DNA of 64,000 bases from Yokenella regensburgei ATCC 49455 (GCF_000735455.1 NZ_JMPS01000071.1:28517-92516); one strand, 5' to 3'. Positions 26,866 to 37,374 are shown, counted from the first letter of the stretch. Program-made: numbers and translations. Notes: generated by a model from the letters alone, not told the origin.

Positions 26866-27105
26866 ATGGCTGAACAACTGGAATTTTTTCCGGTACCGAG
26901 CCCATGTCGGGGAATTTGCCAGTCCGACGAGCGCGGCTATTGTCGAGGTTGTATGCGTAGCCGCGAAGAACGCTTTCAATGGCAGGCGATGTCTGACGGG
27001 CAAAAACAGGAGGTGATCCGCCTGTGCCGTCAACGGTTGCTGCGTAAATTGCGCGCCAACAAACCCGCTGCGGCAGAAGATCCGGAACAACCCTCCCTGT
27101 TTTAA
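26866..27105 (+). CDS. ydhL: DUF1289 protein YdhL
   Basis: 79 aa with the DUF1289 cysteine motif PCRGICQSDERGYCRGCMRS (about residues 13-32): four Cys that likely bind zinc or an iron-sulfur cluster. The C-terminal half is basic and helical (LCRQRLLRKLRANK). Function unknown. It is divergent from nemR, as in E. coli. The gene starts inside a 136-bp gap that also holds the NemR box, so it may respond to NemR too. Confidence 0.88.
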   Translation: MAEQLEFFPVPSPCRGICQSDERGYCRGCMRSREERFQWQAMSDGQKQEVIRLCRQRLLRKLRANKPAAAEDPEQPSLF

Positions 27106-27120
27106 TGTTGATTGTGGGCT

Positions 27121-28557
27121 TTACGCGCCCGGTTTTACGAACCCAATACACAGCGGATAGCCTTCATGCCGCTTATCCTGGTGAAAGGTTATCTGGCTAA
27201 TGGCATCCAGCCTTATCTGCGGCCACTGCGTCAGCGCCTTGCTAAACGAGGCATCTGTACAGTTTTTATCTGAATGACCAATCAGCAATGCGCCGGAACG
27301 CGCAATCTCTGCATACCGGATCTCCGCGTTGTAGATATTAGGTTCTGTGCTGTTGCTCCAGGGGGTAATGGTTTTAGGTCCTGACGGCGCGTAAAAGAGA
27401 AGCCAGTCGGCCAGGTGCTCCCCACCGACCAGGCGCAGCGGTGTGCCGTAGCGTTGGTGCCATAACTGGTCAACCCTCTGGCTGAAGGGGATAATTCCAC
27501 TCATTTTTTGTCCGGCATTGCCCACGTTAGCGGCCATGACCGCGCTGTACCCCAGCAACACCAGTACCGCGGTACCGATAAGAGCAATACTGGCCCCCCT
27601 GGCCGGCTGCGGGTTAGGGGTGACGACACATCCGACAAGCAGCGCCGGAGCCAGGATGAAAAACGGCTGTAACCATTCCGTCAATCGCCCGCCGTGATGA
27701 AACAGGAACCACAGGCAAATGGGGGCCAGCGGCATTACGCTGACCAGCAGCAGAACGCGTTTATTGGTATCGACAGGCCAACGGAGCTGAATGTGGCTGC
27801 GACGCAGGATCCACCATAAGAACAGCAGCGGGTAGTAGATGCTCAGCAGTTTTATGAACAACGCCGGGTTAAACTGACGTTTTATCTGCGAATCCACCCA
27901 ATGGAAGGCCACAAAGTTGTGCTCCCATAGCCATGCCAGGTTTGGTGCAATAATGGCAAGACCCGCAATGAGTGCCAGATAGAACAGCGGTTGACGATAA
28001 CAGACCCGAATTTTTGGCACCACAATGGTCGCGATGAAGGCTGCGCCGACAAATGCCAGCGTTGAGTACTTCGCCATCGAGGCCAGCCCTGCTGTTATCG
28101 CGAATGCCAGCCACCAGCCGGGGTGACGGGTGATCGCATGGTAAAAGAACAACAGCATCCACGGCCACAGCATAACCAGCAGGTAGTTATCGTTATAACT
28201 AATGATGTCGAAGTTAATGATCCCTGAAAGGTTGAGGGTGAGCAGGGCAATCCAGGCCAGACGTTCGCTGCCGCTCAGGCATTTTGCGAGCGACCAGCAC
28301 CCCGCCATGCCAACGGCAATAGCCACAAAATGGGTGATGTACCAGTAAGCGCTGAACGAGATACCCGAAAACCACAGCGCCGGGCGCCATACCATACCCA
28401 CCAGCCAGGGATTCTTTGGCGAACCCCACTCTGCGTTTTGTGCCCAGTTCAGTGCTTCAACGGCATCGTAGGGAACGGTAGGGTCCAGAAATATCGTTGC
28501 CAGACTCCACAACAGAGCATAAACACCCACCCAAACCATTAAAACGACTCGACTCAT
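27121..28557 (-). CDS. Family 39 glycosyltransferase, inner-membrane
   Basis: 478 aa with roughly ten to twelve membrane helices. The first periplasmic loop carries PYDAVEALNWAQ, matching the acidic catalytic loop of GT39/ArnT-like lipid-linked sugar transferases. Further family features are NFDIISYNDNYLLVM and a C-terminal soluble part (about 370-478). It probably moves a sugar from a polyprenyl-phosphate carrier to an envelope glycan or lipid A; acceptor unknown. It sits between ydhL and ydhF, where E. coli has no such gene, and stands alone without other glycan genes. Confidence 0.82.
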   Translation of the reverse strand: MSRVVLMVWVGVYALLWSLATIFLDPTVPYDAVEALNWAQNAEWGSPKNPWLVGMVWRPALWFSGISFSAYWYITHFVAIAVGMAGCWSLAKCLSGSERLAWIALLTLNLSGIINFDIISYNDNYLLVMLWPWMLLFFYHAITRHPGWWLAFAITAGLASMAKYSTLAFVGAAFIATIVVPKIRVCYRQPLFYLALIAGLAIIAPNLAWLWEHNFVAFHWVDSQIKRQFNPALFIKLLSIYYPLLFLWWILRRSHIQLRWPVDTNKRVLLLVSVMPLAPICLWFLFHHGGRLTEWLQPFFILAPALLVGCVVTPNPQPARGASIALIGTAVLVLLGYSAVMAANVGNAGQKMSGIIPFSQRVDQLWHQRYGTPLRLVGGEHLADWLLFYAPSGPKTITPWSNSTEPNIYNAEIRYAEIARSGALLIGHSDKNCTDASFSKALTQWPQIRLDAISQITFHQDKRHEGYPLCIGFVKPGA

Positions 28558-28748
28558 CGACCTTCCTTATTGAATTTATCCTCAGAGAAACTCCTTATCC
28601 TGGGCATCTATAGTTAAATTGCGGGCAAACAGAACTTGAATAACAGGTTTTTACCTGACAGGGGCGGTAGGAACAGAGAGCACAAGGACATGCGTTTCGC
28701 GGCGAATCATGTGTATACTCGAAACAGGTCTTTTTTGAGGATGTTGCT

Positions 28749-29645
28749 ATGGTTCAGCGTATTACACTGGCGCCGCAAGGCCCTGAATTTTCGCGTTTCG
28801 TGATGGGGTACTGGCGTCTGATGGACTGGAATATGTCCCCGCGTCAGTTGGTCAGCTTTATTGAAGAACATCTGGATTTAGGCGTGACAACCGTCGATCA
28901 CGCAGACATCTACGGTGGATATCAGTGCGAAGCCGCATTTGGGGAAGCGATGAAGCTGGCTCCGCATCTTCGTTCGCGTATGGAAGTGGTCAGTAAATGT
29001 GGCATTGCCACGACCGCGAAGGCAGAAAACGCCATTGGTCACTACATAACGGATAAACACCACATCATCAACAGCGCCGAACAGTCGCTGAAAAATCTCG
29101 CTATCGATGCGCTGGATCTGCTGCTTATTCACCGTCCCGATCCGTTAATGGATGCGGATGAAGTGGCGGAAGCGTTTCTGGCGCTGCATCAGGCCGGGAA
29201 AGTGCGCCATTTCGGCGTGTCTAACTTCACCCCTGCGCAGTTCACTCTGCTGCAGTCGCGCCTGCCGTTTACGCTTGCCACGAACCAGCTGGAGATCTCC
29301 CCGGTGCATCAACCGCTGCTGCTGGATGGCACGCTGGATCAGCTCCAGCAGTTGCGTATTCGCCCGATGGCGTGGTCGTGCCTCGGCGGTGGACGGTTGT
29401 TTGAAGATGCTGAGTTCCAGCCACTTCGCGATGAGCTTGCCATTATTGCGCAGGAGCTGAACGCTGCCAGCATTGAGCAGGTAGTTTATGCGTGGGTGAT
29501 GCGTCTGCCGTCGCAGCCGCTGCCGATCATCGGCTCAGGCAAAATTGAACGCGTCCGTTCTGCCGTAGCGGCCGCAGCGTTGAAGATGTCTCGCCAGCAG
29601 TGGTTCCGCATTCGTAAAGCGGCGCTGGGGTATGACGTACCGTAA
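28749..29645 (+). CDS. ydhF: Aldo/keto reductase YdhF
   Basis: 298 aa, NADPH-dependent aldo/keto reductase barrel. Catalytic tetrad candidates: D in TTVDHADIYGGY, Y in the same segment, K in VVSKCGIAT, and H in LLLIHRPDPL. The C-terminal cofactor-binding part includes PIIGSGKIERVRSA. Physiological substrate unknown. Probably cytoplasmic and monocistronic; a -10-like TATACT lies about 40 bases upstream. Confidence 0.93.
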   Translation: MVQRITLAPQGPEFSRFVMGYWRLMDWNMSPRQLVSFIEEHLDLGVTTVDHADIYGGYQCEAAFGEAMKLAPHLRSRMEVVSKCGIATTAKAENAIGHYITDKHHIINSAEQSLKNLAIDALDLLLIHRPDPLMDADEVAEAFLALHQAGKVRHFGVSNFTPAQFTLLQSRLPFTLATNQLEISPVHQPLLLDGTLDQLQQLRIRPMAWSCLGGGRLFEDAEFQPLRDELAIIAQELNAASIEQVVYAWVMRLPSQPLPIIGSGKIERVRSAVAAAALKMSRQQWFRIRKAALGYDVP

Positions 29646-29666
29646 TACCTGCCGGGGTGGCGTTCG

Positions 29667-31682
29667 TCACCCCGAAATGCTGCCTTCCGCTGGAGCCTGC
29701 TCCAGCTGCGAGAGCGAGCAGTACAGGCGCCAGATAAGCGTGCCCAGTTCGCGAGCGGCAGGTTGATGGTGCCGGGAGAGAGCATCGCAAATCCGCTGAA
29801 GTTCCTGCAACGACGCCGCTAACGGCCGCTGACGTACCCCGCGCTCGCTCATGACATCACGCAATAGTGAAATACACATATCACGCACCTGCGAGAGCGG
29901 GTCGGATCGGCTTTCCCAACTGCGCAGTTGCCAGACAACGTGCGAGCAGTTCAGCAGCACCACGCCCCAGCGCAGTAACCAGCGGCGAGCCAGCGCATCC
30001 TGGCTGTTACTCAACTGACTGATGTGGTGGTAGACCAGCGACTCAAATTCATGCTCAGAATAAGCCGGTTTACGACTTAACTGGTCAATAAAGTGACGCC
30101 GTAACGCGCGAATGTGCCGACGGCTCTTACGTGCGTCAGAGCCGGGACGAAGTACCGCAAACGCCAGCCATGCCGCGCCCACACCGAGGATCTTCGCCAG
30201 ATTGTCGTTGAGAAAACCGTCGAAGTTGTAATCTGGTGGGTTCGTCACCGAAACAAACGATCCCATAAACACGATAAGTTGCCCCCACAGCCCGGCAAAC
30301 TTCGGCATTTGCTGTTTAAAGAGCTGCATAGTGGTGAGCAGCGGGAATAAAAATAACAGGAATTCCCACAGCTCGGTTATCTGTACCATCAGGCCGAACT
30401 TCACCACGAAGCTGAACAGCGACAGCAACAGCAGTGTTCGCATCAATAAGCTCAGAGAATTGAACGGTGAAGGGGCAATGGAATAGAGCACGCAGGCGAT
30501 AGAGGCCAGCGTTAAGGCTGCCGGGCCGGATCCCCATTGCGTGTTGATGCTCAGGGAACCAATGAAGAACAGGGCGACGAAGGTGCGGATCCCGTTCCAC
30601 AGCGCCTCTGCGTGATCGGTATGACGAGCCAGTGCCGGAGCGCCGGGTACCGAAAACTCCGTCACTGCAGTCGCATTTTCAAGACGCTGAAGCCAGTAGC
30701 TGGAGCGCAGGTAAACCCGACAAAAATAACGCAGCCGGTTCCAGAACGCCTGGTGGTGATAATCGGCGGCGTCAGTGGGAGCAAGGGGGGCGATGATTTT
30801 CGCAACGGTATAAATATCGGCTCCCGGTCTGGCCAGTTCAAGGACGAGGCTGTCAATGACCGTTCGCAGGTTTTCGGGGGGATTCGGCCAGTTCACTATC
30901 ATCCGTCGCAGGCTGGAGATTACGCTTGTCAATCGCAGCTGCTGATGCAGTAAATAGTTCAGCAGCCTGTTTTGCCGACGAAAACGATAGTGGCTCCAGA
31001 ATGCCTGGATGCGTAGCAGATTCATGGTCAGGATCTGGCCGATAACGTTCTCGTGCGCGGTGCGAATGGCGTCGGTCGTGTTTGGTTGCCAGAGGAGGCT
31101 GCTGTGTTCCAGCAGCCGCGCGTGCATATTCTTGAGCGCGGTAAGCAGAGCGGTGCCATCGGAAGTGCTCGGCAGGATCATCATCATCGTCCCACCACAG
31201 AGAATACCGACAATGACTTCACACACCCGAGACTGGGCGAGATCCCAGAGTACGGCAGGGTCAACGACGTTGACCATCGGGAAGGCGATCATGGCGCAGG
31301 TGTAGCCTGCCAGCTGGAAAGCGTAGGCTGCGTTATTGGTGAACATGGCGCAGGCCCAGGTACAAAAGGCGAGCCAGGCAGACATGTAAACCAAAAATAA
31401 CCACGGGTCGGTCAGCGCGTGACCCGCAATAATCAACGCAATACAGGCACCCAGCAGGCTGCCGGCGATGCGACCTAAACTTTTACTGATAACTCCGCCG
31501 ACCGTAGGGAAGCTCACGACTGCCGCCGACGTCATCGCCCAGTACGGCTCGTCGAGATTAAGCCAGTAGGCAATGCTCAACGCCAGGCACATGGCGATGC
31601 CGTTGCGTAAGGCATAGCGCCACTGTCCCCGGGTCGCCTTTATCCACGGTAAGGATTGCCAGCTGAGTGCGGGAAGATTCAT
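29667..31682 (-). CDS. ydhK: FUSC/AaeB-like efflux membrane protein YdhK
   Basis: 671 aa. Two hydrophobic blocks (about 25-170 and 365-520, each several helices) are separated by a soluble helical part, as in the FUSC family (AaeB, fusaric acid resistance). It is the transport component of the ydhIJK set, working with the periplasmic adaptor YdhJ. Substrate not established. Its start overlaps the ydhJ stop by one base (TGATG). Confidence 0.93.
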   Translation of the reverse strand: MNLPALSWQSLPWIKATRGQWRYALRNGIAMCLALSIAYWLNLDEPYWAMTSAAVVSFPTVGGVISKSLGRIAGSLLGACIALIIAGHALTDPWLFLVYMSAWLAFCTWACAMFTNNAAYAFQLAGYTCAMIAFPMVNVVDPAVLWDLAQSRVCEVIVGILCGGTMMMILPSTSDGTALLTALKNMHARLLEHSSLLWQPNTTDAIRTAHENVIGQILTMNLLRIQAFWSHYRFRRQNRLLNYLLHQQLRLTSVISSLRRMIVNWPNPPENLRTVIDSLVLELARPGADIYTVAKIIAPLAPTDAADYHHQAFWNRLRYFCRVYLRSSYWLQRLENATAVTEFSVPGAPALARHTDHAEALWNGIRTFVALFFIGSLSINTQWGSGPAALTLASIACVLYSIAPSPFNSLSLLMRTLLLLSLFSFVVKFGLMVQITELWEFLLFLFPLLTTMQLFKQQMPKFAGLWGQLIVFMGSFVSVTNPPDYNFDGFLNDNLAKILGVGAAWLAFAVLRPGSDARKSRRHIRALRRHFIDQLSRKPAYSEHEFESLVYHHISQLSNSQDALARRWLLRWGVVLLNCSHVVWQLRSWESRSDPLSQVRDMCISLLRDVMSERGVRQRPLAASLQELQRICDALSRHHQPAARELGTLIWRLYCSLSQLEQAPAEGSISG

Positions 31683-32536
31683 CAGGGTTTGCCAATCGAT
31701 ACGGTACAGGTGGTACCGGAGACCAGCGTGATGTCCTGTGGAAGCGTATCGAATTCAATGCGTACCGGAACCCGCTGCGCCAGCCGCACCCAGGGGACGT
31801 TGGGTTTAATGTCCGCCACCAGGTCTTTATTGCTATCGACGCTCTGATCGTAAATGGCTCTACCGATACTGGATACGTGACCCTGTAACGTTTTTCCGGA
31901 ACTGTACAGAATGATATCCGCGCGGTCACCTGAGCGGATATGGCGCAATTTGGTCTCTTCAAAGTAACCAACCACGTAGAAAGAGTGGCTGTCGACAAGG
32001 GCAAACACCGCTTTCCCTTCGCTGGCATAGTTGCCAACACGGGTTGATAAATTTGTCACCCAACCGTCAACCGGCGCCTTTACCACCGTTTGACTGAGCT
32101 GCCAGCGCGCGTGCTCAAGGGTTGCCTGCGCAGCACTGACGACGGCTTTGGCCGCCTTCTCGGCCATATTGGCGCTATCGCGATCCTCTTCCGAAATAAA
32201 GTTTTGCGGCAGATTATGACGTCGGCTGGCTTCACGGCTGGCTTTCAGCTGCTCAGATTGCGCTTTCGCAAGGCCTGCTTCGGCGTTCAGCACGGCAATT
32301 TTGTAGGGAGTATCGTCAATTCGGAACAGTACGGTACCGGCTTTTACTAACTGGTTGTCTTCAACGTTGAGCTCCTGAATGCTTCCGGATACCTGTGGCG
32401 TGATGCTGACCTGCTCGGCGCGGACTTTCCCGTCGCGCGTCCAGGGGGATTGCATGTAGTAGTTCCAGACCAGCCAGATAGCGATGATAGCGACGGCTGC
32501 AACCAAAAGCGTTGAGAAGTATTTTATTCTTTTCAT
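31682..32536 (-). CDS. ydhJ: HlyD-type periplasmic adaptor YdhJ
   Basis: 284 aa. An N-terminal membrane anchor (about 8-28) is followed by lipoyl/barrel-sandwich halves ([20 protein letters not shown] and [20 protein letters not shown]) around a helical hairpin (about 80-140), then a beta-barrel domain. It links YdhK to an outer-membrane channel by analogy with AaeA. Translationally coupled to ydhK and ten bases after ydhI. Confidence 0.94.
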   Translation of the reverse strand: MKRIKYFSTLLVAAVAIIAIWLVWNYYMQSPWTRDGKVRAEQVSITPQVSGSIQELNVEDNQLVKAGTVLFRIDDTPYKIAVLNAEAGLAKAQSEQLKASREASRRHNLPQNFISEEDRDSANMAEKAAKAVVSAAQATLEHARWQLSQTVVKAPVDGWVTNLSTRVGNYASEGKAVFALVDSHSFYVVGYFEETKLRHIRSGDRADIILYSSGKTLQGHVSSIGRAIYDQSVDSNKDLVADIKPNVPWVRLAQRVPVRIEFDTLPQDITLVSGTTCTVSIGKP

Positions 32537-32546
32537 TAAGTTAGTA

Positions 32547-32783
32547 TCACCAGGAGACGATTAAAACCAGCGCCAGACAAACGGAAAGCGCAAACAGGGA
32601 GAGATCCATCAGCATGGGATGCCAGATTTCACCGGCGTACATCCAGTCACGTAACTGACGATGCGCTACCAGCCAGATAAGAAATCCGAGCAGAACCGCT
32701 TTAAAAATGGGGGGAAAGTAGATGGACGCGCCTACCACCAGATCCTGAAGGGGTAAACCAGAGGCGTTCAGAATCGACTTCAC
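32547..32783 (-). CDS. ydhI: DUF1656 small membrane protein YdhI
   Basis: 78 aa from a GTG at 32783, preceded by AAGGAA eight to ten bases upstream. This start gives the E. coli length, whereas the longer frame adds an unrelated leader. Two membrane helices, with the DUF1656 pattern [20 protein letters not shown] near the N-terminus. It is the first gene of ydhIJK and is probably part of the efflux assembly. Divergent from slyA. Confidence 0.9.
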   Translation of the reverse strand: MKSILNASGLPLQDLVVGASIYFPPIFKAVLLGFLIWLVAHRQLRDWMYAGEIWHPMLMDLSLFALSVCLALVLIVSW

Positions 32784-32957
32784 GAGCAAGTTTCCTTTGC
32801 ATGGGAGGAGTAATACGCAAAATGTGAGATCCACATCGGCGAAACGGTCTTATCGTTACTAGTAGTGTAAATCATTGCCTCGATTTGCGAGTTTTTGGCA
32901 ATACAATTGTGTTGATATGTTAAATACTGCACACTATTCTAAAATCAGCATAATAAC

Positions 32958-32969
32958 TTAGCAAGCTAA
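32958..32969. promoter_or_regulatory. SlyA box in the slyA-ydhI intergenic region
   Basis: TTAGCAAGCTAA is an exact match to the known SlyA consensus palindrome. It lies 16 bases before the slyA TTG start. It is expected to mediate autorepression and may also affect ydhIJK on the other side. Confidence 0.88.
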
Positions 32970-32985
32970 TTATAAGGAGATGAAA

Positions 32986-33420
32986 TTGGAATCGCCATTA
33001 GGTTCTGATCTGGCTCGGTTGGTGCGGATCTGGCGCGCTTTGATTGACCATCGCCTGAAACCTCTGGAATTGACGCAGACGCACTGGGTAACGTTGCATA
33101 ACATTCATCAACTTCCCCCTGAGCAGTCGCAGATTCAACTGGCCAAAGCGATCGGCATTGAGCAACCGTCACTGGTTCGTACACTTGATCAACTGGAGGA
33201 GAAGGGACTCATTTCTCGCCAGACATGTGCGAGTGACCGACGCGCCAAGCGTATCAAACTCACCGAAAAGGCTGAGCCGCTGATTGAAGAGATGGAGACC
33301 GTCATTCGTAAAACGCGCGGCGAGATCCTGGCCGGGATCTCGGCAGAAGAGCTTAACATTTTGCTGGATCTTGTTTCGCGTCTTGAACAAAACATCAATG
33401 AGCTTCAGTCCCGCGATTAA
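32986..33420 (+). CDS. slyA: MarR-family regulator SlyA
   Basis: 144 aa from a TTG at 32986. AAGGAG (32974-32979) is six bases from this TTG but directly abuts the in-frame ATG at 32980, so the TTG is favoured, as in E. coli and Salmonella. Winged helix with [20 protein letters not shown] and [10 protein letters not shown] (wing). SlyA counteracts H-NS silencing and controls envelope and virulence-type genes. It is followed by a terminator. Confidence 0.96.
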   Translation: MESPLGSDLARLVRIWRALIDHRLKPLELTQTHWVTLHNIHQLPPEQSQIQLAKAIGIEQPSLVRTLDQLEEKGLISRQTCASDRRAKRIKLTEKAEPLIEEMETVIRKTRGEILAGISAEELNILLDLVSRLEQNINELQSRD

Positions 33421-33446
33421 TCGTTGTCGGCGCCGAACAAAGAAGG

Positions 33447-33473
33447 GCCCTGCAAACGCAGGGCTTTTTTTTT
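33447..33473 (+). terminator. Terminator after slyA
   Basis: Stem GCCCTGC / GCAGGGC around AAAC followed by nine T on the plus strand; classic intrinsic terminator. Confidence 0.93.
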
Positions 33474-34836
33474 ATCCCCAGACGACGATACGGTTACGCC
33501 CGGTCTCTTTTGCCCGGTACATGGCCTGATCGGCTCGCTGAACACACTCTTCGGCGCTAAGAGCGCTGCTGGTGGTCGTAAAGACCCCCATACTGATGGT
33601 CACCGGCTCCGGCAGGTGGTCGTTACTGCTCTGGGCATTCTGCTTTTCGATAGTGACGCGAATGCGTTCGGCAATGCGCTGTGCCTCTTCAGAAGAGACG
33701 TTCATCAATAGCAAAGCAAACTCTTCTCCGCCAATTCTGGCAGCGACGTCTTCCACACGAGCAGCGTTCTGCAGGACGCGTGCGACGTACTGAATCACCT
33801 TATCACCCTGTAAATGCCCGTACTGGTCGTTGATGCGTTTGAAACGATCGAGGTCGCTGACTATAACGGATATCGGTGTGGCGGGCGTCGTGGCGCGCAG
33901 CTGGCTGGTCAGCGTGTCGTAGAAGAAGCTGCGGTTATACAGGCGCGTCAGTGAGTCACGAATCGAGTTCTGATAGGAATCCAGATACTTATCGTGAGAA
34001 GTGCGATAGAGGTGGAACACATCGCACAGCAGCACGAAGAACAGGAACAGGGTACAAAGGGTTTCAAAGAAACGGGCCTGATACCAGGAGTAACCTGCGC
34101 TGTGATCGGCAGTGAGTAGAATAATCAATGTCACAATATAGCAGGCGCAAAAGAAACCGCCGCTGAACCAAAATATATTCTTAAGCCGAGTAATACGTAA
34201 TAAAACGTAGAGCGTCAGGAACCATAGCGAGACCAGCGCCCAACCAATGATATATCGCCATAAAGGCGTAAAGGTCAGCGTCAGATTATCAATAAAGCTG
34301 AGGTGGAATAACTCGTAACCGCTGGCATAAAGCCACGCCAGAATAATCATTGATGCCGTGAATGCACCAATGGAAATTAATATGGATGCATGTATTTTTC
34401 TTACGTGCATCGTACTCTTACGATAATAGTATAATACGGCAGCAGTAGTAAAAAGCGCCGCCATCATGATGTTGCGGAAGAAGTAGTAGATGATGGCATT
34501 GTTATAATTGACGAGCCGCCCTGAAGTGCACATATACCACTCGGGGTAAGTGCTCAGGGTTCCTGCCAGTAGCAAGGCAGAACCGGCAAAGGCGCACGCA
34601 ATGGGCATCAGGTACAGACGTCGCTTTTCGCAGATATACTTCATTATCATGAAGGCTGCGATCATCATATGAAAAACAAATAAAAAAATGGTCATCACCG
34701 GGAATGCGACAGGACCAGTGCCGGGCATTGCTTTAAACAATATGTGCGACGTGTAATAAATTAAAGAAATGGCAAACGCACAAATTACAAAGAATATGAA
34801 AAGGTTGCGCGTAACGCGCGGTGATTTTGCAAGCAT
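33472..34836 (-). CDS. Diguanylate cyclase, MASE4-like sensor and GGDEF domain
   Basis: 454 aa. The N-terminal half holds about eight membrane helices (to about residue 265) ending in YSWYQARFFETLC, which resembles MASE4 sensor domains. A GGDEF domain follows with active-site GGEEF in ARIGGEEFALLL and the substrate-binding IVSDLDRFKRIND segment. The inhibitory I-site RxxD is present as RVED five residues before GGEEF, so feedback inhibition by c-di-GMP is expected. It lies between slyA and slyB, which are near neighbours in E. coli. Ligand unknown. Confidence 0.9.
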   Translation of the reverse strand: MLAKSPRVTRNLFIFFVICAFAISLIYYTSHILFKAMPGTGPVAFPVMTIFLFVFHMMIAAFMIMKYICEKRRLYLMPIACAFAGSALLLAGTLSTYPEWYMCTSGRLVNYNNAIIYYFFRNIMMAALFTTAAVLYYYRKSTMHVRKIHASILISIGAFTASMIILAWLYASGYELFHLSFIDNLTLTFTPLWRYIIGWALVSLWFLTLYVLLRITRLKNIFWFSGGFFCACYIVTLIILLTADHSAGYSWYQARFFETLCTLFLFFVLLCDVFHLYRTSHDKYLDSYQNSIRDSLTRLYNRSFFYDTLTSQLRATTPATPISVIVSDLDRFKRINDQYGHLQGDKVIQYVARVLQNAARVEDVAARIGGEEFALLLMNVSSEEAQRIAERIRVTIEKQNAQSSNDHLPEPVTISMGVFTTTSSALSAEECVQRADQAMYRAKETGRNRIVVWG

Positions 34837-35050
34837 AATCTACGTCTCAATATCAGTAGGCTACAAAAAGAGAGCCCAAAAGTTGCGGGTGTTAAACGTA
34901 ATATTACTGAGTGTAATTCAGAAAAATGTGTCAAATATTGCGCCTGAACAAACAACTGTGGCGGTTTATATTTGCGAGGTAATTATGCGTTAATTAGATG
35001 AGAAGAAAGGTTACCAAAAGTCAGTTTTTGTCAGGGAAGGGTAAAAATAT

Positions 35051-35079
35051 ATCGCGTAACGCAGAGCGCGTTACGCGAT
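35051..35079 (-). terminator. slyB terminator
   Basis: Perfect 12-base-pair stem ATCGCGTAACGC / GCGTTACGCGAT with a five-base loop. On the minus strand it is followed by ATATTTTTAC, just after the slyB stop. Confidence 0.9.
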
Positions 35080-35086
35080 AAGAAGA

Positions 35087-35554
35087 TTAACGCGGGGAAA
35101 CGGTAACCTGCTGGCCGTTGCTGGCAATTGCCACACGCTGGCCTTTAGAGAAGCGAGTATCGCCCTGTTTCTGCACAACCATAATGGTGTTGCCGTCGTC
35201 TTTGCGGATTTCCAGCTCAACACCCTGGGTTTTGTTCATCGCGCTCTGTACGCCCTGACCGGCTACGCCGCCTGCTACAGCACCTGCTGCGGTAGCGAGA
35301 GAACGACCGGTGCCGCCGCCTACGGTATTACCGAGGAAGCCACCTAAAACCGCACCGCCGATAGCACCGATCACGTTAGAATCGTCGCCGCCCTGGATTT
35401 GTACCGGACGGGTATTCACGATTGTCCCGTAGGCCACGTTCTGAACCTGTTTTGCTTCGGATGCGTTATATACGTCCCCGGACAGGCCACTGCTGCTGAC
35501 ACATCCCGCCAGCGATAAACCGATCATAGAAACGGCCAATACACGTAACATCAT
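35087..35554 (-). CDS. slyB: Outer-membrane lipoprotein SlyB
   Basis: 155 aa. Lipobox LAGC with acylated Cys18; Gly-zipper segment (GGAVLGGFLGNTVGGGTGRS) forming two membrane-inserting helices, then a small soluble domain. Member of the PhoP regulon; in E. coli it forms nanodomains that protect outer-membrane proteins during envelope stress. A PhoP-type direct repeat lies about 130 bases upstream. Confidence 0.96.
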   Translation of the reverse strand: MMLRVLAVSMIGLSLAGCVSSSGLSGDVYNASEAKQVQNVAYGTIVNTRPVQIQGGDDSNVIGAIGGAVLGGFLGNTVGGGTGRSLATAAGAVAGGVAGQGVQSAMNKTQGVELEIRKDDGNTIMVVQKQGDTRFSKGQRVAIASNGQQVTVSPR

Positions 35555-35680
35555 TTATGACTCTCCTGTTCACCATGAAACGCTCACCTGAGCATCCGTC
35601 ATGATGCAATTATATGGCATTTACCTTACGCAGGTCATTTGTTCTGCATCGATAAGGCGAAAATTATATTCAGAAAAGGT

Positions 35681-35697
35681 TTAACCGATGTTAAACC
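35681..35697 (-). promoter_or_regulatory. PhoP-box-like repeat upstream of slyB
   Basis: Minus strand GGTTTA-ACATC-GGTTAA, one base short of the PhoP direct repeat (T/G)GTTTA-N5-(T/G)GTTTA. It lies about 130 bases before slyB, a known PhoP target. Confidence 0.65.
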
Positions 35698-35831
35698 ATT
35701 GTCAAAGTCGGAGCGCGGCCGGAGCCGTCAACTTTTGTGGTCTATTGTTAAAATTTATTAGTACCTCATAGAATTGGCGCGAACTTTATGGTGGAGTGTG
35801 GGGTCCGGAATGCCTAACCTCAGGAAAACAT

Positions 35832-36956
35832 ATGAAATCGGGTCGCTTTATTGGTGTTATGTCAGGAACCAGCCTTGATGGTGTTGATGTCGTGTTGGCC
35901 GCGATTGATGAACATCGCGTCGCGCAGTTGGCAAGCCTGTCGTATCCCATTCCCGCTCCGCTGAAAGAGGGAATTCTGGCTATCTGTCAGGGGCAGCAAC
36001 TCACACTTTCCCAACTGGGAAGGCTCGACACCCAGCTAGGTCGCCTGTTTGCCGATGCGGTACTGGCGCTGATGAATCAGGAACGCCTGCTGGCGGAAGA
36101 CATTGTCGCCATCGGCTGCCACGGACAGACGGTGTGGCACGAACCGACGGGAGCGGCGCCGCATACCATGCAGATTGGTGACAACAACCAGATTGTGGCG
36201 CGAACCGGTGTTAGCGTGGTCGGCGATTTCCGCCGTCGCGATATGGCTCTGGGGGGCCAGGGCGCACCGCTGGTGCCTGCGTTTCACGATGCTTTACTAT
36301 CGCATCCCGCCGAACGGCGAATGGTGCTGAACATTGGCGGTATTGCCAATCTCTCGCTGCTGGTGCCAGGCCTGCCGGTTCGTGGCTACGACACCGGGCC
36401 GGGCAACATGCTGATGGATGCCTGGATCTGGCGTCGCCGTGGTTTGCCTTATGATAAAGACGCGGAATGGGCGAATAGTGGCAAAGTGAATCTGTCGCTG
36501 CTGCAGGATATGCTGAGCGACCCGTGGTTTGCGCTGCCGGCGCCGAAGAGCACCGGCCGGGAGTACTTCAATCTGTCGTGGCTCGAAAGGCAGCTTGCCC
36601 GCCACCCGAACCTGCAGGCGCAGGATGTGCAGGCAACGCTGACGGAGCTTACCGCCGTCACGATTAGTGAACAAGTGTTGCTGAGCGGTGGCTGTGAACG
36701 CCTGCTGGTCTGCGGCGGCGGTAGTCGCAACCCGCTCCTGATGTCGCGCCTCTCTGCGCTGTTGCCCGGCACCGAGGTGACAACCACCGATGAAGCCGGG
36801 ATCAGCGGCGACGACATGGAAGGGCTGGCATTTGCCTGGCTTGCCTGGCGAACCATCAATGGTCTGCCTGGTAATCTGACGTCGGTAACCGGCGCCAGCG
36901 AAGCGTCGGTGCTGGGCGCCATTTTTCCCGCCAATCCACTGCAGAATCAGAGTTAA
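35832..36956 (+). CDS. anmK: Anhydro-N-acetylmuramic acid kinase
   Basis: 374 aa from the ATG at 35832, preceded by AGGAAAACAT; a longer frame would add 12 unrelated residues. It hydrolyses and phosphorylates 1,6-anhydro-MurNAc to MurNAc-6-phosphate in peptidoglycan recycling; cytoplasmic. N-terminal ATP-binding signature [17 protein letters not shown], metal/substrate region [11 protein letters not shown] and [14 protein letters not shown]. Same location as in E. coli, followed by mliC. Confidence 0.96.
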   Translation: MKSGRFIGVMSGTSLDGVDVVLAAIDEHRVAQLASLSYPIPAPLKEGILAICQGQQLTLSQLGRLDTQLGRLFADAVLALMNQERLLAEDIVAIGCHGQTVWHEPTGAAPHTMQIGDNNQIVARTGVSVVGDFRRRDMALGGQGAPLVPAFHDALLSHPAERRMVLNIGGIANLSLLVPGLPVRGYDTGPGNMLMDAWIWRRRGLPYDKDAEWANSGKVNLSLLQDMLSDPWFALPAPKSTGREYFNLSWLERQLARHPNLQAQDVQATLTELTAVTISEQVLLSGGCERLLVCGGGSRNPLLMSRLSALLPGTEVTTTDEAGISGDDMEGLAFAWLAWRTINGLPGNLTSVTGASEASVLGAIFPANPLQNQS

Positions 36957-37047
36957 CTGAAATCCGGGCGAATTATCTGTCGCTAGAATGGGATCATTAC
37001 GGAAGGGCGGATTGCCCTTCTGGCCCGGAAAGTCACCAGGAACGACT

Positions 37048-37374
37048 ATGAAAAAGAAACTACTGATTGCCGTAATCCCTTTCATGCTCGCCGGCTGTAG
37101 CTACTACAACCAGTTTGTCGAACGTATGCAGACCGACAAGCTGGAATATCAGTGTGATGAGAAACCGTTGACCGTGCAGCTTAACAATCAGCGCCAGGAA
37201 GTCAGCTTTATCTATGACAACCAACTGCAGCATCTGAGGCAGGGTCTGTCCGCTTCCGGAGCGCGCTATACGGACGGGGTATACGTCTTCTGGTCGAAGG
37301 GTGATAGCGCCACCGTTTACAAACGCGACAGTATTGTCCTGAATAACTGTCAGTTACAGAATCCGAAGCGTTGA
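37048..37374 (+). CDS. mliC: Membrane-bound C-type lysozyme inhibitor
   Basis: 108 aa lipoprotein from the ATG at 37048. Signal peptide with lipobox LAGC, acylated Cys18. The mature domain has the MliC motif region [19 protein letters not shown] and [17 protein letters not shown], whose Ser/Lys pair enters the lysozyme active site in known structures. It protects the sacculus from host lysozyme. Follows anmK by 91 bp. Confidence 0.94.
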   Translation: MKKKLLIAVIPFMLAGCSYYNQFVERMQTDKLEYQCDEKPLTVQLNNQRQEVSFIYDNQLQHLRQGLSASGARYTDGVYVFWSKGDSATVYKRDSIVLNNCQLQNPKR

